DNA of 22,858 bases. Origin: a virus. The stretch is taken from the IMG/VR virus record IMGVR_UViG_3300025106_000012, positions 1-22,858 of that record. One strand, written 5' to 3'. Under the pieces are notes generated by a model. The model had not been told where the DNA came from and did not search any database. It was given only the letters and a program-made list of their open reading frames with translations. Every line of letters starts with the position of its first letter. The first letter of the stretch is position 1. Shown in pieces: positions 5,171-11,899 of the stretch. A program made the position numbers and the translations under genes.

Positions 5171-5364
5171 TGAACACGACGGAGATGTGCCTGTGCGGAG
5201 AAAAAAAGGAGCGCCGGGTGCAGTGGTGCAGCCGGTGCTGGGGAATGATCCCGAGGGATGACAAGTCGTCGTATCTGCGGGCGGTGGCGTATCTGCGGGT
5301 GGCTGTGAGCAATTGCAACGAGGCGCTGCACGAGGCCGGCCAGAAGGAGCAGCCATGCTTGTGA
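5167..5364 (+). CDS. Small zinc-ribbon-like protein
   Basis: The 65-residue product has CLCGEKKERRVQWCSRCWG (residues 8-26): C8, C10 and then C21 and C24, a spacing able to bind zinc. The rest is helical (SYLRAVAYLRVAVSNCNEAL). The start is ATGATG in an ATGA overlap with the previous gene. An A7 run codes the lysine pair between the cysteine pairs. Its stop lies inside the start of the exonuclease gene (ten-base overlap), so the two are translationally linked. The function is unknown. Confidence 0.6.
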   Translation: MMNTTEMCLCGEKKERRVQWCSRCWGMIPRDDKSSYLRAVAYLRVAVSNCNEALHEAGQKEQPCL

Positions 5365-5924
5365 TCGACACGGAGACGGGTGGGCTGGACTGGCGGCGGT
5401 GCGCGCTGGTGAGCGTGGGGGCGATCCATGCGGAGAGCGGTGCGGAGTTTTCGATGCTGATCCGGCCGCATGAGGGGCTGGATCTGGATGCGGGGGCGAT
5501 GGAGGTGACGGGACTCGAGCGGGCGCACCTGGAGGAGCATGGAACGGATGAGGGGGATGCGCTGCGGATGTTTGCAATGTGGCTGCATGTGTTTGGGCTG
5601 CAGGAGTGGTGCGGGTGCAATCCGGAGTTTGACCGCGGGTTTCTGGATGCGGGGTTTGCGCGGCACGGGATCGAGAAGCGGCTGCCGCGCCGGCCGGTGT
5701 GCCTGCAGACGCTGGCGTGGCTGGCTGCGGATCGGGGGCTGATCTCGCTGCCGGTCGGGAGCAATGGGATGCCGAAGCGTTCTCTGGACGCGATTCTTGA
5801 GGCTGTGGGGCTGGCCAGGAGCTCGGCGCGGCATGATGCGCTGGAGGACGCGCGGCTGACGCTGGGGGCCTACAGGAAGATCAAGGCGCGCTTCGATGCG
5901 CGGATTCAGATTTCCGGGCAATGA
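5355..5924 (+). CDS. DEDDh-family 3'-5' exonuclease (DnaQ-like)
   Basis: The 189-residue protein shows all three exonuclease motifs: Exo I IDTETGGLD with D5 and E7, Exo II GCNPEFDRGFLD with D93 (D98 possible) and Exo III ARHDALEDA with H160 and D165 (H-x4-D). These residues bind two metal ions and remove nucleotides from 3' ends. The length matches stand-alone phage and plasmid proofreading or RNase T-like exonucleases. It lies upstream of the replication loader and helicase, so a role in replication, recombination or host DNA turnover is likely. The start is the ATG ten bases before the end of the previous gene. No polymerase is encoded in the window. Confidence 0.85.
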   Translation: MLVIDTETGGLDWRRCALVSVGAIHAESGAEFSMLIRPHEGLDLDAGAMEVTGLERAHLEEHGTDEGDALRMFAMWLHVFGLQEWCGCNPEFDRGFLDAGFARHGIEKRLPRRPVCLQTLAWLAADRGLISLPVGSNGMPKRSLDAILEAVGLARSSARHDALEDARLTLGAYRKIKARFDARIQISGQ

Positions 5925-5962
5925 CGCCCGGGGAAAACAACCAACAATACGAAAGGATAGAA

Positions 5963-6316
5963 ATGTTCATAAATACGCTGACCCGTTTGAACAGGGGCTC
6001 GTGCATCAATGAGCTGGATGATGCGCTGGCGAAACTCACGCAGCAGTGCCGGATGACGGGGAAACCGGGGGTGCTGACGCTGAAACTCAAAATGAAGCCG
6101 GTGGATGCTTCGGGAGACATGATGGAGATCTCGGATGCGATCGCGGTTTCGAAGCCGGAGATGCCGCGGAAGGCGGCGCTCTTCTACGCGACGGATACCG
6201 GCCAGCTGTGCCGGAATGATCCGAACCAGCCGGATCTGCCGCATTTGCGGGAGGTGGATGGTGGCCAGGCGGCTGCCGAGGTGAAGACAGAAACATTCAA
6301 AGCAGCAGCGAAGTAA
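5963..6316 (+). CDS. Early phage protein, unknown
   Basis: I chose ATG 5963 because AAGGA stands five bases upstream. The frame is also open from ATG 5921 (ATGA overlap with the exonuclease), which would add 14 residues. The 117-residue product has an N-terminal helix, a beta hairpin (GVLTLKLKMKPV) and a disordered Ala/Lys-rich end. Position directly before the DUF2303 gene, and a shape resembling small proteins found beside that family, hint at a shared pathway, but I cannot name it. Confidence 0.6.
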   Translation: MFINTLTRLNRGSCINELDDALAKLTQQCRMTGKPGVLTLKLKMKPVDASGDMMEISDAIAVSKPEMPRKAALFYATDTGQLCRNDPNQPDLPHLREVDGGQAAAEVKTETFKAAAK

Positions 6317-6322
6317 AAAACC

Positions 6323-7102
6323 ATGAGCGAGAAAAATATGATTGAGACGGCGTTTGAGCGCGGCGTTGCGGCCGGGCCTGAGCGGTGGATTGAGGGTGTG
6401 CCTTACCTGGTGAATCCTCTGACGGGGAAGCCGGAGAGCCTGGAGGGCTTGCTGCTTGAGCCGGTGCGGGTGAATACGCACCGGACGTTCCAGACGACGG
6501 CAGGGTTTGTGGCCTACGTGGCGAGGTTCAAGGAGCCGGAGTCGAGCCTGTATCTGAAGGGGCAGGTGGTGATTGCTGAGATCGACCACGCGAACGAGAA
6601 GACGGGCGTGCTGGCGCTGGGGGGCCACACGGCGCAGATCGCCTATGAGCACACGACGGCGATGAAGGGCTGGATCCAGAACAATGGGAAGCATCTCTCG
6701 CAGCAGGAGTTTGCGGATCTGCTGGAGGAGCGGGCGGTGGATATCGTGCATCCGGACTCGGCCGAGATGATCGAGATCGCGCAGGCGCTCCACATCACGA
6801 AGAACAGCGCGGTGACGAGCGTGACCAGGCAGGGGGTGAACCACCACATCACGTTCAGCGATGAGCAGAAGGTGAAGGCGGGGAATGACGCGGATATCCC
6901 GTCGCGATTCGAGCTGAGGCTGCGGCCGTTCCTGGGATCGGATGTGACGATCGAGCTGGCGGCGCGGCTGCGGGTGAGCATGAGCAGCGGGAAGCCGACG
7001 TTCGTCTACGAGCTGAAGGACTACAAGGAGCGGCTGCTGGAGACGCTGCGGGTGCAGGTGGCGGCGATCGCTGATGAGGTGGATCTGCCGGGCTACATCT
7101 AG
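6323..7102 (+). CDS. DUF2303 family protein (YfdQ-like)
   Basis: This 259-residue protein matches the layout that I know for DUF2303/YfdQ: an N-terminal segment, a TFQTTAGFVAYVARFKEPES region (about 53-72), then AYEHTTAMKGWIQNNGKHLS (108-127), QQEFADLLEE (128-137) and a C-terminal beta-rich domain with LRLRPFLGSD. The family is frequent in phage early regions next to recombination and replication genes. Its biochemical role is not established. The length is typical. The start has only an A-rich leader (GTAAAAAACC), not a Shine-Dalgarno sequence. A 12-bp hairpin follows the stop. Confidence 0.82.
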   Translation: MSEKNMIETAFERGVAAGPERWIEGVPYLVNPLTGKPESLEGLLLEPVRVNTHRTFQTTAGFVAYVARFKEPESSLYLKGQVVIAEIDHANEKTGVLALGGHTAQIAYEHTTAMKGWIQNNGKHLSQQEFADLLEERAVDIVHPDSAEMIEIAQALHITKNSAVTSVTRQGVNHHITFSDEQKVKAGNDADIPSRFELRLRPFLGSDVTIELAARLRVSMSSGKPTFVYELKDYKERLLETLRVQVAAIADEVDLPGYI

Positions 7103-7114
7103 GCCAAACGATGC

Positions 7115-7147
7115 CACCGGGGCGGCTGTGAGCCGGCCGCTCCGGTG
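7115..7147 (+). terminator. Strong GC-rich hairpin between DUF2303 and the replication gene
   Basis: CACCGGGGCGGC (7115-7126) pairs with GCCGCTCCGGTG (7136-7147) with one G-U wobble and a nine-base loop. No T run follows, so intrinsic termination is unlikely to be complete. It could be a Rho-assisted pause site, an RNA-processing site or an mRNA stabiliser at the 3' end of the DUF2303 message. Confidence 0.5.
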
Positions 7148-7208
7148 ATGCATTGGATCGATGAAGCGGGCTCGGAATCTGGACGCGGCAACAACGGAAA
7201 AACAAAAA

Positions 7209-8168
7209 ATGGCAGGAGATTGGATAAAAACCCGGACGAATTTGAGCGGTGACCCGGCTGTGAAGGCTATCTCGCGCGGGCTGAAGCTGGACACGTTCAG
7301 CGTGGTGGGGCGGCTGCATGAATTTTGGTCGTGGGCGGACCAGCACACGGATGATGGTGAGCTGCCGCTGACGGTGCTGGATGATATCGATGAGGTTGCC
7401 CAGAAGCGTGGTTTCGCTGCGGAAATGGTTCGTGTGGGATGGCTTATCGACAACGGGAATGATGGCGTGTGCATTCCGAAGTGGGACCGGCACAATGGGG
7501 ACAGTGCAAAAAAACGGTGCCTGACTCAGGAGCGTATGGGGCGTTTGCGGAAGCGCAATCGTGACGCTGCACAAGCGGAATTGTTACCGGAATGTGACGC
7601 TGAGAGCGTCACTTTTAGCGAACAAAAGCGTCAACAGAGAAGAGAAGAGAAGAGTATATCCCCTATAGTCCCCGTAAACGGGGACGTGAAGGAAGCCGAC
7701 GAGGCTTTGCTGATCCGTGCTAAGTCGCTTTTTCTCGCGACTGCTCCGCGCCTTCCGCTTCGGCTTGATCGCTCGCAACTTGCTGCCTGGAAAAAAAACA
7801 AGGGGGCGGTGGAGCAGACGACGGAGGAGGAGTGGGTGCTGCTGGAGGAGGCGTACGCCCAGAGCGAGGGGGATGCGGCGCGGTTCCGGCGTAAGGATCT
7901 GGCGCAGCTGCTCAACAACTGGTGCGGGGAGATCACGCGGGCGGCGGATTGGAAAAAAAAGGCGGGGCCGCAGTGGCGCTGGCAGGTGCAGGCTGCGGCG
8001 AAGGCGGGCGGTGAGCGGGCGGCTGAGCCGAAGGGCTGGCGGGGGGCGGTGATCGAGATCTATCCGGACTCGGATTGCGATGGATTGGAATGGACGCAGC
8101 TGAGCGCGGATGTGAGGGCGGCTGTGGAGGAGCTTCTGAAAAAAAAGAACGGGGGCGGCGATGAATAG
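7209..8168 (+). CDS. Phage replication-initiation / helicase-loader-like protein
   Basis: The 319-residue protein begins MAGDWIKTRTNLSGDPAVKAIS, followed by a winged-helix-like domain (about 15-95: FSVVGRLHEFWSWADQHT, then a DGELPLTVLDDIDEVAQKRGF stretch and GWLIDNGNDGVCIPKWDRHNG). This is typical of phage proteins located just before DnaB-type helicases. The central region (about 115-170) is basic and disordered with a GTCCCCG hairpin. The C-terminal domain is Lys/Trp-rich with AWKKNK, ADWKKKAGPQWRWQ and LLKKKNG. I infer origin binding and helicase loading. I prefer ATG 7209 because homologues begin near here and an A-rich leader precedes it; ATG 7161 adds 16 residues. Confidence 0.65.
   Translation: MAGDWIKTRTNLSGDPAVKAISRGLKLDTFSVVGRLHEFWSWADQHTDDGELPLTVLDDIDEVAQKRGFAAEMVRVGWLIDNGNDGVCIPKWDRHNGDSAKKRCLTQERMGRLRKRNRDAAQAELLPECDAESVTFSEQKRQQRREEKSISPIVPVNGDVKEADEALLIRAKSLFLATAPRLPLRLDRSQLAAWKKNKGAVEQTTEEEWVLLEEAYAQSEGDAARFRRKDLAQLLNNWCGEITRAADWKKKAGPQWRWQVQAAAKAGGERAAEPKGWRGAVIEIYPDSDCDGLEWTQLSADVRAAVEELLKKKNGGGDE
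7668..7685 (+). other. Perfect hairpin inside the replication gene linker
   Basis: GTCCCCG-TAAA-CGGGGAC is a 7-bp stem with a four-base loop in the low-complexity linker, just after an AGAAG repeat tract (7636-7653). It might be a structured mRNA element or an origin-related element. It is also translated as VPVNGDV. Confidence 0.4.
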
Positions 8169-9546
8169 GGCTGAGGTGCAACTGCCGCAGAACATCGATG
8201 CGGAGAAGGGGCTGCTGGGCTCGATGCTGCAGAGCGGGGATGCGATCGACGGGTGCGCGAACATGGAGCCGGAGGCGTTTATCGTGCCGGCGCATGCGGT
8301 GGTGTTTGAGACGATCCGGGAGATGCGGGCGCGGATGGTGCCGGTGGATCCGATCACGGTGGGGGCTGCGCTGGAGAAGCGGGAGGTGCCGCTGGAGGTG
8401 GAGAATGCGGAGTTCTTCCTGATGGATTTGTTCACGTTTGTCCCGAGCGCGGCGAATTGGGACCACTATGCGGATCTGGTGCTGGAGGCGCATGGACGGC
8501 GGAAGGTGATCGCGGTGGGGACGTGGATGGACCGGTTTGCGCGGGGGCACCGGGGCCAGCTGGATGAGCTGATGAATGAGGTGGAGCAGAAGTTCATGGA
8601 GATGCGGGGCGGTGGCCGGAGCGATGATGCGCTGAAGCCGGTGAAGACGTTTGTGAATGATGCGGTGGACAGCCTGGAATCTGTTTTCAAGAACCGTGGG
8701 AAGCCGATCGGGTTGACGACGGGCCTGGTGGATCTGGACCGGATGACTGGGGGGCTGAAAAACACGCTGCTCTACGTGATCGCGGGCCGGCCGAGCATGG
8801 GGAAGACGGTGCTGGGGATGCAGATCGCGACCCATAATGCGCTGCAGGGGGTGCCGGTGGCGGTCTACTCGCTGGAGATGTCGGGCGCGGAGCTGGCGGA
8901 GCGGATGCTGGGAACGCAGGCGTCGATCAATCTGCAGCGGTGGCGGGATGGGTTTCTGGAAAAGGGTGACATGCCGCGGATCGGGGCGGTGGCGGATGAG
9001 ATTGCGCGGAGCAGCATGTGGATCGATGAGACGGCGTCGCTGACGATCATGGATCTGCGCGCCAGGGCGCGACGGGCGGTGACGAAGCGGGGGGCCCGGC
9101 TGATCGTGATCGATTACCTGCAGCTGCTGCGGGCGCCGAGCAAGCGGGCGGAGTTCAGCCGCGCGGCGGAGGTGGCGGACATTAGCATGAACCTGAAGGC
9201 GATGGCTAAGGAGCTGAAGGTGCCGGTGATCGTGTGCGCGCAGCTCAATCGCGAAAATGATGGCAAGCGGCCGGCGCTGTCGAACCTGCGGGAGAGCGGC
9301 CAGATCGAGCAGGATGCGGATGTGGCGGCGCTGATTCACCGGCCGTGGTTCGGAAAGGATCTGGAGGATGAGCAGAGATCGGAGTTTGCGGCGGAGGGTG
9401 AGCCGGCTGAGCTGATCGTGGCGAAGCAGAGGAACGGGCCGATCGGTCCGGTGGATCTGCGGTTCTTCGGCGCGTTTACCAGGTTTGAGGGAACGACGAA
9501 GAAAGCGTTCTCGAACAATAAAGCGGAAAGGCAAAAGAAAAAATGA
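8161..9546 (+). CDS. dnaB: Replicative DNA helicase, DnaB family
   Basis: The 461-residue protein has the DnaB order: an N-terminal primase-interaction domain (about 1-110: LPQNIDAEKGLLGSML near the start), a linker, then the RecA-like ATPase. Walker A is AGRPSMGKT (208-216), Walker B LIVIDYLQL (314-322), followed by KELKVPVIVCAQLNR and the characteristic SGQIEQDADVAALIHRP (379-395), which contains the glutamine-acidic switch region. The hexamer unwinds DNA ahead of the fork. The length is normal for a phage DnaB. The gene begins inside the end of the loader-like gene, so the two are made together. It ends in a lysine-rich tail and overlaps the next gene by four bases (ATGA). Confidence 0.92.
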   Translation: MNRAEVQLPQNIDAEKGLLGSMLQSGDAIDGCANMEPEAFIVPAHAVVFETIREMRARMVPVDPITVGAALEKREVPLEVENAEFFLMDLFTFVPSAANWDHYADLVLEAHGRRKVIAVGTWMDRFARGHRGQLDELMNEVEQKFMEMRGGGRSDDALKPVKTFVNDAVDSLESVFKNRGKPIGLTTGLVDLDRMTGGLKNTLLYVIAGRPSMGKTVLGMQIATHNALQGVPVAVYSLEMSGAELAERMLGTQASINLQRWRDGFLEKGDMPRIGAVADEIARSSMWIDETASLTIMDLRARARRAVTKRGARLIVIDYLQLLRAPSKRAEFSRAAEVADISMNLKAMAKELKVPVIVCAQLNRENDGKRPALSNLRESGQIEQDADVAALIHRPWFGKDLEDEQRSEFAAEGEPAELIVAKQRNGPIGPVDLRFFGAFTRFEGTTKKAFSNNKAERQKKK

Positions 9547-9938
9547 GCAAATTGATCTCTTACAACTGCTGGACGTGCCCGGTGTGCAAGGTTGTAAATG
9601 CGTGTGTGGGCGTTGGAAAATTCTCATGCACGCGGTGCGGGTGTGAGGTTGAGACGGTGAAGTGTAGCGATCACGAGGATTTGCTGGTGAAGAGATACCA
9701 CCCTGATCGCAAGGGTGCTGGATCTTTCAGCTACATGCCGTGGGTTGCTAAGATTGATGAGGTGGTGGGTGTGGAGATTCGGGTGGCGCGCTGCATTGTG
9801 CTGACGACGTTGCCTTGCGGGGCGCGGGTGGAGCTGTGGCCGGGCCAGCCGTTGCCGGATAAGGATGTGCCGTGCCCGTGTGGAAACCCGAAGCATTGGC
9901 TGTGGAGGTTTACGGATGGTGAAAGGGGGGTGGCGTGA
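9543..9938 (+). CDS. Cysteine-rich zinc-ribbon phage protein
   Basis: The 131-residue protein has four cysteine knuckles: CWTCPVC near residues 9-15, CTRCGC at 29-34, a CSDH at about 41-44, and CPCGNPKHW near the end. It probably binds one or two zinc ions. It starts in an ATGA overlap with the helicase gene and has an A-rich leader. Codon use is less G-biased than in the helicase gene, as in the whole 9.5-13.3 kb block. The function is unknown. Confidence 0.6.
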   Translation: MSKLISYNCWTCPVCKVVNACVGVGKFSCTRCGCEVETVKCSDHEDLLVKRYHPDRKGAGSFSYMPWVAKIDEVVGVEIRVARCIVLTTLPCGARVELWPGQPLPDKDVPCPCGNPKHWLWRFTDGERGVA

Positions 9939-10138
9939 GGGAGGAAAATACCGCATCGGACTGCCGGGAAATCGTGGAGGAGGCTGAGGATATTCTGACG
10001 GGCAGAAGCGCCGCAAATTGCGTTTTGAAAACGGTGATCGAATGGGCGGTGCGCTGGATCGCTGGGGTTGTTCGGGAAAAATTTCAGGCGTCGCCTGCCT
10101 CTGAGTGGCGAGATGGTCCGCGTGACTTAACAAAATAA
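9935..10138 (+). CDS. 67-residue early protein, unknown (GTG start)
   Basis: A GTG start in a GTGA overlap opens a 67-codon frame. The product is helical and acidic at the front (NTASDCREIVEEAEDIL), then has the hydrophobic stretch TVIEWAVRWIAGVVREKF (about 34-50), possibly amphipathic and membrane-associated. No family is recognised. The next gene starts two bases after its stop. Confidence 0.5.
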   Translation: MREENTASDCREIVEEAEDILTGRSAANCVLKTVIEWAVRWIAGVVREKFQASPASEWRDGPRDLTK

Positions 10139-10139
10139 A

Positions 10140-10538
10140 ATGAGAGAGATCACATCACACAAGGTCAACCTGGCGAACGATAAATTGGAAATCACGGTAA
10201 GGGACGAGCCGGGATCTGGAGGTGCATGCCACTGCTACAAAATCGGTGGATACGACGCCAGCCGCAACCCGGCTCTGGATAAATTTGACGATCAGTATGG
10301 GACGGCGACGTTCATCATGTTCCAGAATGGACCGATCAATGAGGCCGGGGTGAACGGCATCACGCAGGAGGCGCTGCTTGCCATCTGCATTGACCGGCTG
10401 GAGTCGTTTCAATCAGGGCCGTATGCCTGCCGTGAAAATGCACTGGCGCTGACAAAGCTGCAAGAGGCGCAAATGTGGCTCCAAAAACGGACTCGGGACC
10501 GCCTTGCGCGAGGCGTGGAGGGGACGCATGAGAAATAA
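10140..10538 (+). CDS. Candidate Acb2/Tad1-hairpin protein (anti-CBASS/Thoeris nucleotide sponge)
   Basis: The 132-residue protein has an N-terminal beta domain (about 1-75) with ITVRDEPGSGGACHCYKI and FQNGPINEAGVNG, then a helical hairpin (about 77-132) with ALLAICIDRLESFQSGPYAC, RENALALTKLQEAQMWLQKR and GVEGTH at the end. From memory, phage proteins with this C-terminal RENALALTKLQEA...WL pattern belong to the Acb2/Tad1 hairpin group, whose better studied members bind cyclic di- or trinucleotides and block CBASS or Thoeris signalling. Older annotations of the same family read 'ABC transporter ATPase', for which I see no Walker motif. The leader is A-rich with no Shine-Dalgarno sequence. The identification is good at family level; the function of this member is inferred. 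Confidence 0.58.
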   Translation: MREITSHKVNLANDKLEITVRDEPGSGGACHCYKIGGYDASRNPALDKFDDQYGTATFIMFQNGPINEAGVNGITQEALLAICIDRLESFQSGPYACRENALALTKLQEAQMWLQKRTRDRLARGVEGTHEK

Positions 10539-10941
10539 GAGTGCTGGTGGAGCGGACGCGATCCGCTGCCGGGGGATTTTCTCTTTCGTGGTGAGTGTGA
10601 AGGGGACTGAGTGGAAGGAGATCGTGAACGCGCGAACGCATGGAAAGGCGAAGCGAATATACCATCTCCAGGTGACGGACGCGTGGCCGGATGTGCCTTT
10701 CACGGATATGCGCTGCCGGAAGATCGGGGGTCCGCACACTTCGGAGCAATTCCGACACAATGCACGGTATCGCGGGATGCCGGATGTTGAATGCGGGCGG
10801 CGGGTGAATGTCAGCGGCCTGCCTGGAACCATCGTGGGACACAATGAAAGCGCGAACTTCAATGTGCTCTTCGATGACGATGCGGAGAGATATGCGGGGA
10901 TGACGCTCAATGTCCACCCCCAAGATGTGGTTCTGCAGTAA
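10528..10941 (+). CDS. Phage accessory protein, unknown
   Basis: The 137-residue product starts 11 bases before the end of the sponge-like gene, so the two are translationally linked. The N-terminal half (IFSFVVSVKGTEWKEIVNAR, KRIYHLQVTDAWPDVPFTDM) is an alpha-beta module frequent in small phage proteins. The C-terminal half (VECGRRVNVSGLPGTIVGHN, then SANFNVLFDDD) reads as a small beta barrel resembling a KOW/SH3 fold. No catalytic motif is visible. If the neighbour is anti-defence, this gene may belong to the same island. Confidence 0.6.
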   Translation: MRNKSAGGADAIRCRGIFSFVVSVKGTEWKEIVNARTHGKAKRIYHLQVTDAWPDVPFTDMRCRKIGGPHTSEQFRHNARYRGMPDVECGRRVNVSGLPGTIVGHNESANFNVLFDDDAERYAGMTLNVHPQDVVLQ

Positions 10942-10956
10942 GCCGGCTAAATCACT

Positions 10957-11217
10957 ATGGCCAAATACCAAAATGCGAAAGCGGGTGAATGGATCCAGCC
11001 GGTGAGGTCTGGATACAAGATGATGTGCTGCGATTGCGGCCTGGTTCATAAAATGGACTTCAGGCATGTGATTAAGGTTCGCAAAGACATGGTTCTTCCG
11101 ACTAGTGGCGGAAAAGTTCAATTCCGCGCCTGGCGGGATGACGCAGCGACTGCGGCAGCGAGGCGTGAGCGCGCGAAAGCGAATGCACATCCAGAACAGG
11201 AGGCGGGCCATGATTGA
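10957..11217 (+). CDS. Small CxxC phage protein, unknown
   Basis: The 86-residue protein contains GYKMMCCDCGLVHKMDFRHV (residues 19-38), a compact cysteine pair with a following histidine, and a C-terminal FRAWRDDAATAAARRERAKA helix. I recognise this as a recurrent phage hypothetical with conserved 'EWIQPVRSGYKM-CCDCGLVH', of unknown role. The start is 15 bases after the previous stop, and the end overlaps the next gene by eight bases. Confidence 0.65.
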   Translation: MAKYQNAKAGEWIQPVRSGYKMMCCDCGLVHKMDFRHVIKVRKDMVLPTSGGKVQFRAWRDDAATAAARRERAKANAHPEQEAGHD

Positions 11218-11524
11218 TGATGCCGCGATTATTAGCGCGATGATTGAGCAGGTTTCTAAGGCTGTGCCCAAAGGTGGAAATGAAACCGATGTGATCACGC
11301 TTGTGTCTCGCCCGATGTGGAGGGCGTGGTGCCGCGCTGTGGGAATCCCGGAATTTTCTGAGCCGACTGAATGGAAGGGCTGCCACACATTCAGAATCTA
11401 CGGGAGCAGGACGATCATCGTTGAATCCGAACAGATGGCAGCGGCGTCTTTCGAGATGACAGCGTTTATGACGCTGAGCTGGCAGGCATTTTTAAACCCG
11501 TTATGCAAACGCCAATCGAACTAA
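11210..11524 (+). CDS. Phage protein, unknown
   Basis: I place the start at ATG 11210, eight bases inside the previous gene; the earlier in-frame ATGs fall within the CxxC gene. The 104-residue product has a helical start (IDDAAIISAMIEQVSKAV), a WRAWCRAVGIPEFSEP centre and a beta strand FRIYGSRTIIVES. No family is recognised. It overlaps the DUF551 gene by 22 bases. Confidence 0.52.
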   Translation: MIDDAAIISAMIEQVSKAVPKGGNETDVITLVSRPMWRAWCRAVGIPEFSEPTEWKGCHTFRIYGSRTIIVESEQMAAASFEMTAFMTLSWQAFLNPLCKRQSN

Positions 11525-11877
11525 TAAAAGCCGAGCGCGAGCGGAAGGTCTCCGCTGAGGGGTGGACGCCTGTGAACTACCCGCTGTTTGAACACTTGAG
11601 CCGGGAACATGGATTGACCCTGCTGGACTCGGAGCTGCACGAAATCTGCCTGGTTGTCGATGAGATGGCTTGGCGCGCTGTGGACAGCGCGATGCCGGAT
11701 TCGGATGAAACGGTGATTGTGTTTGCCCCTGTGGCTGATGAGCCGGTGTGGCTGGGATACCACGATGGATATGAATGGCGGGATGTGAGTGGGGAGAAAA
11801 TCGAGGTGACGCATTGGAGGCCGCTTTGCGGGGGGCCTAACGCAAAAGTGGCCGATCCGAAGGATTCGGCCCACTGA
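11503..11877 (+). CDS. DUF551 domain protein
   Basis: The C-terminal half (about residues 62-108: AMPDSDETVIVFAPVADEPV then WLGYHDGYEWRDVSG and VTHWRPL) matches the DUF551 pattern of a W/MP-x-D start, a beta core and the terminal VTHWRPLP-like motif. DUF551 occurs in many temperate phages and prophages; its function is unknown. The N-terminal half is helical. It overlaps the preceding gene by 22 bases and is followed after 22 bases by the DUF5131 gene. Confidence 0.75.
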   Translation: MQTPIELIKAERERKVSAEGWTPVNYPLFEHLSREHGLTLLDSELHEICLVVDEMAWRAVDSAMPDSDETVIVFAPVADEPVWLGYHDGYEWRDVSGEKIEVTHWRPLCGGPNAKVADPKDSAH

Positions 11878-11899
11878 CTTGTTCTCAGGATTTTATTTT

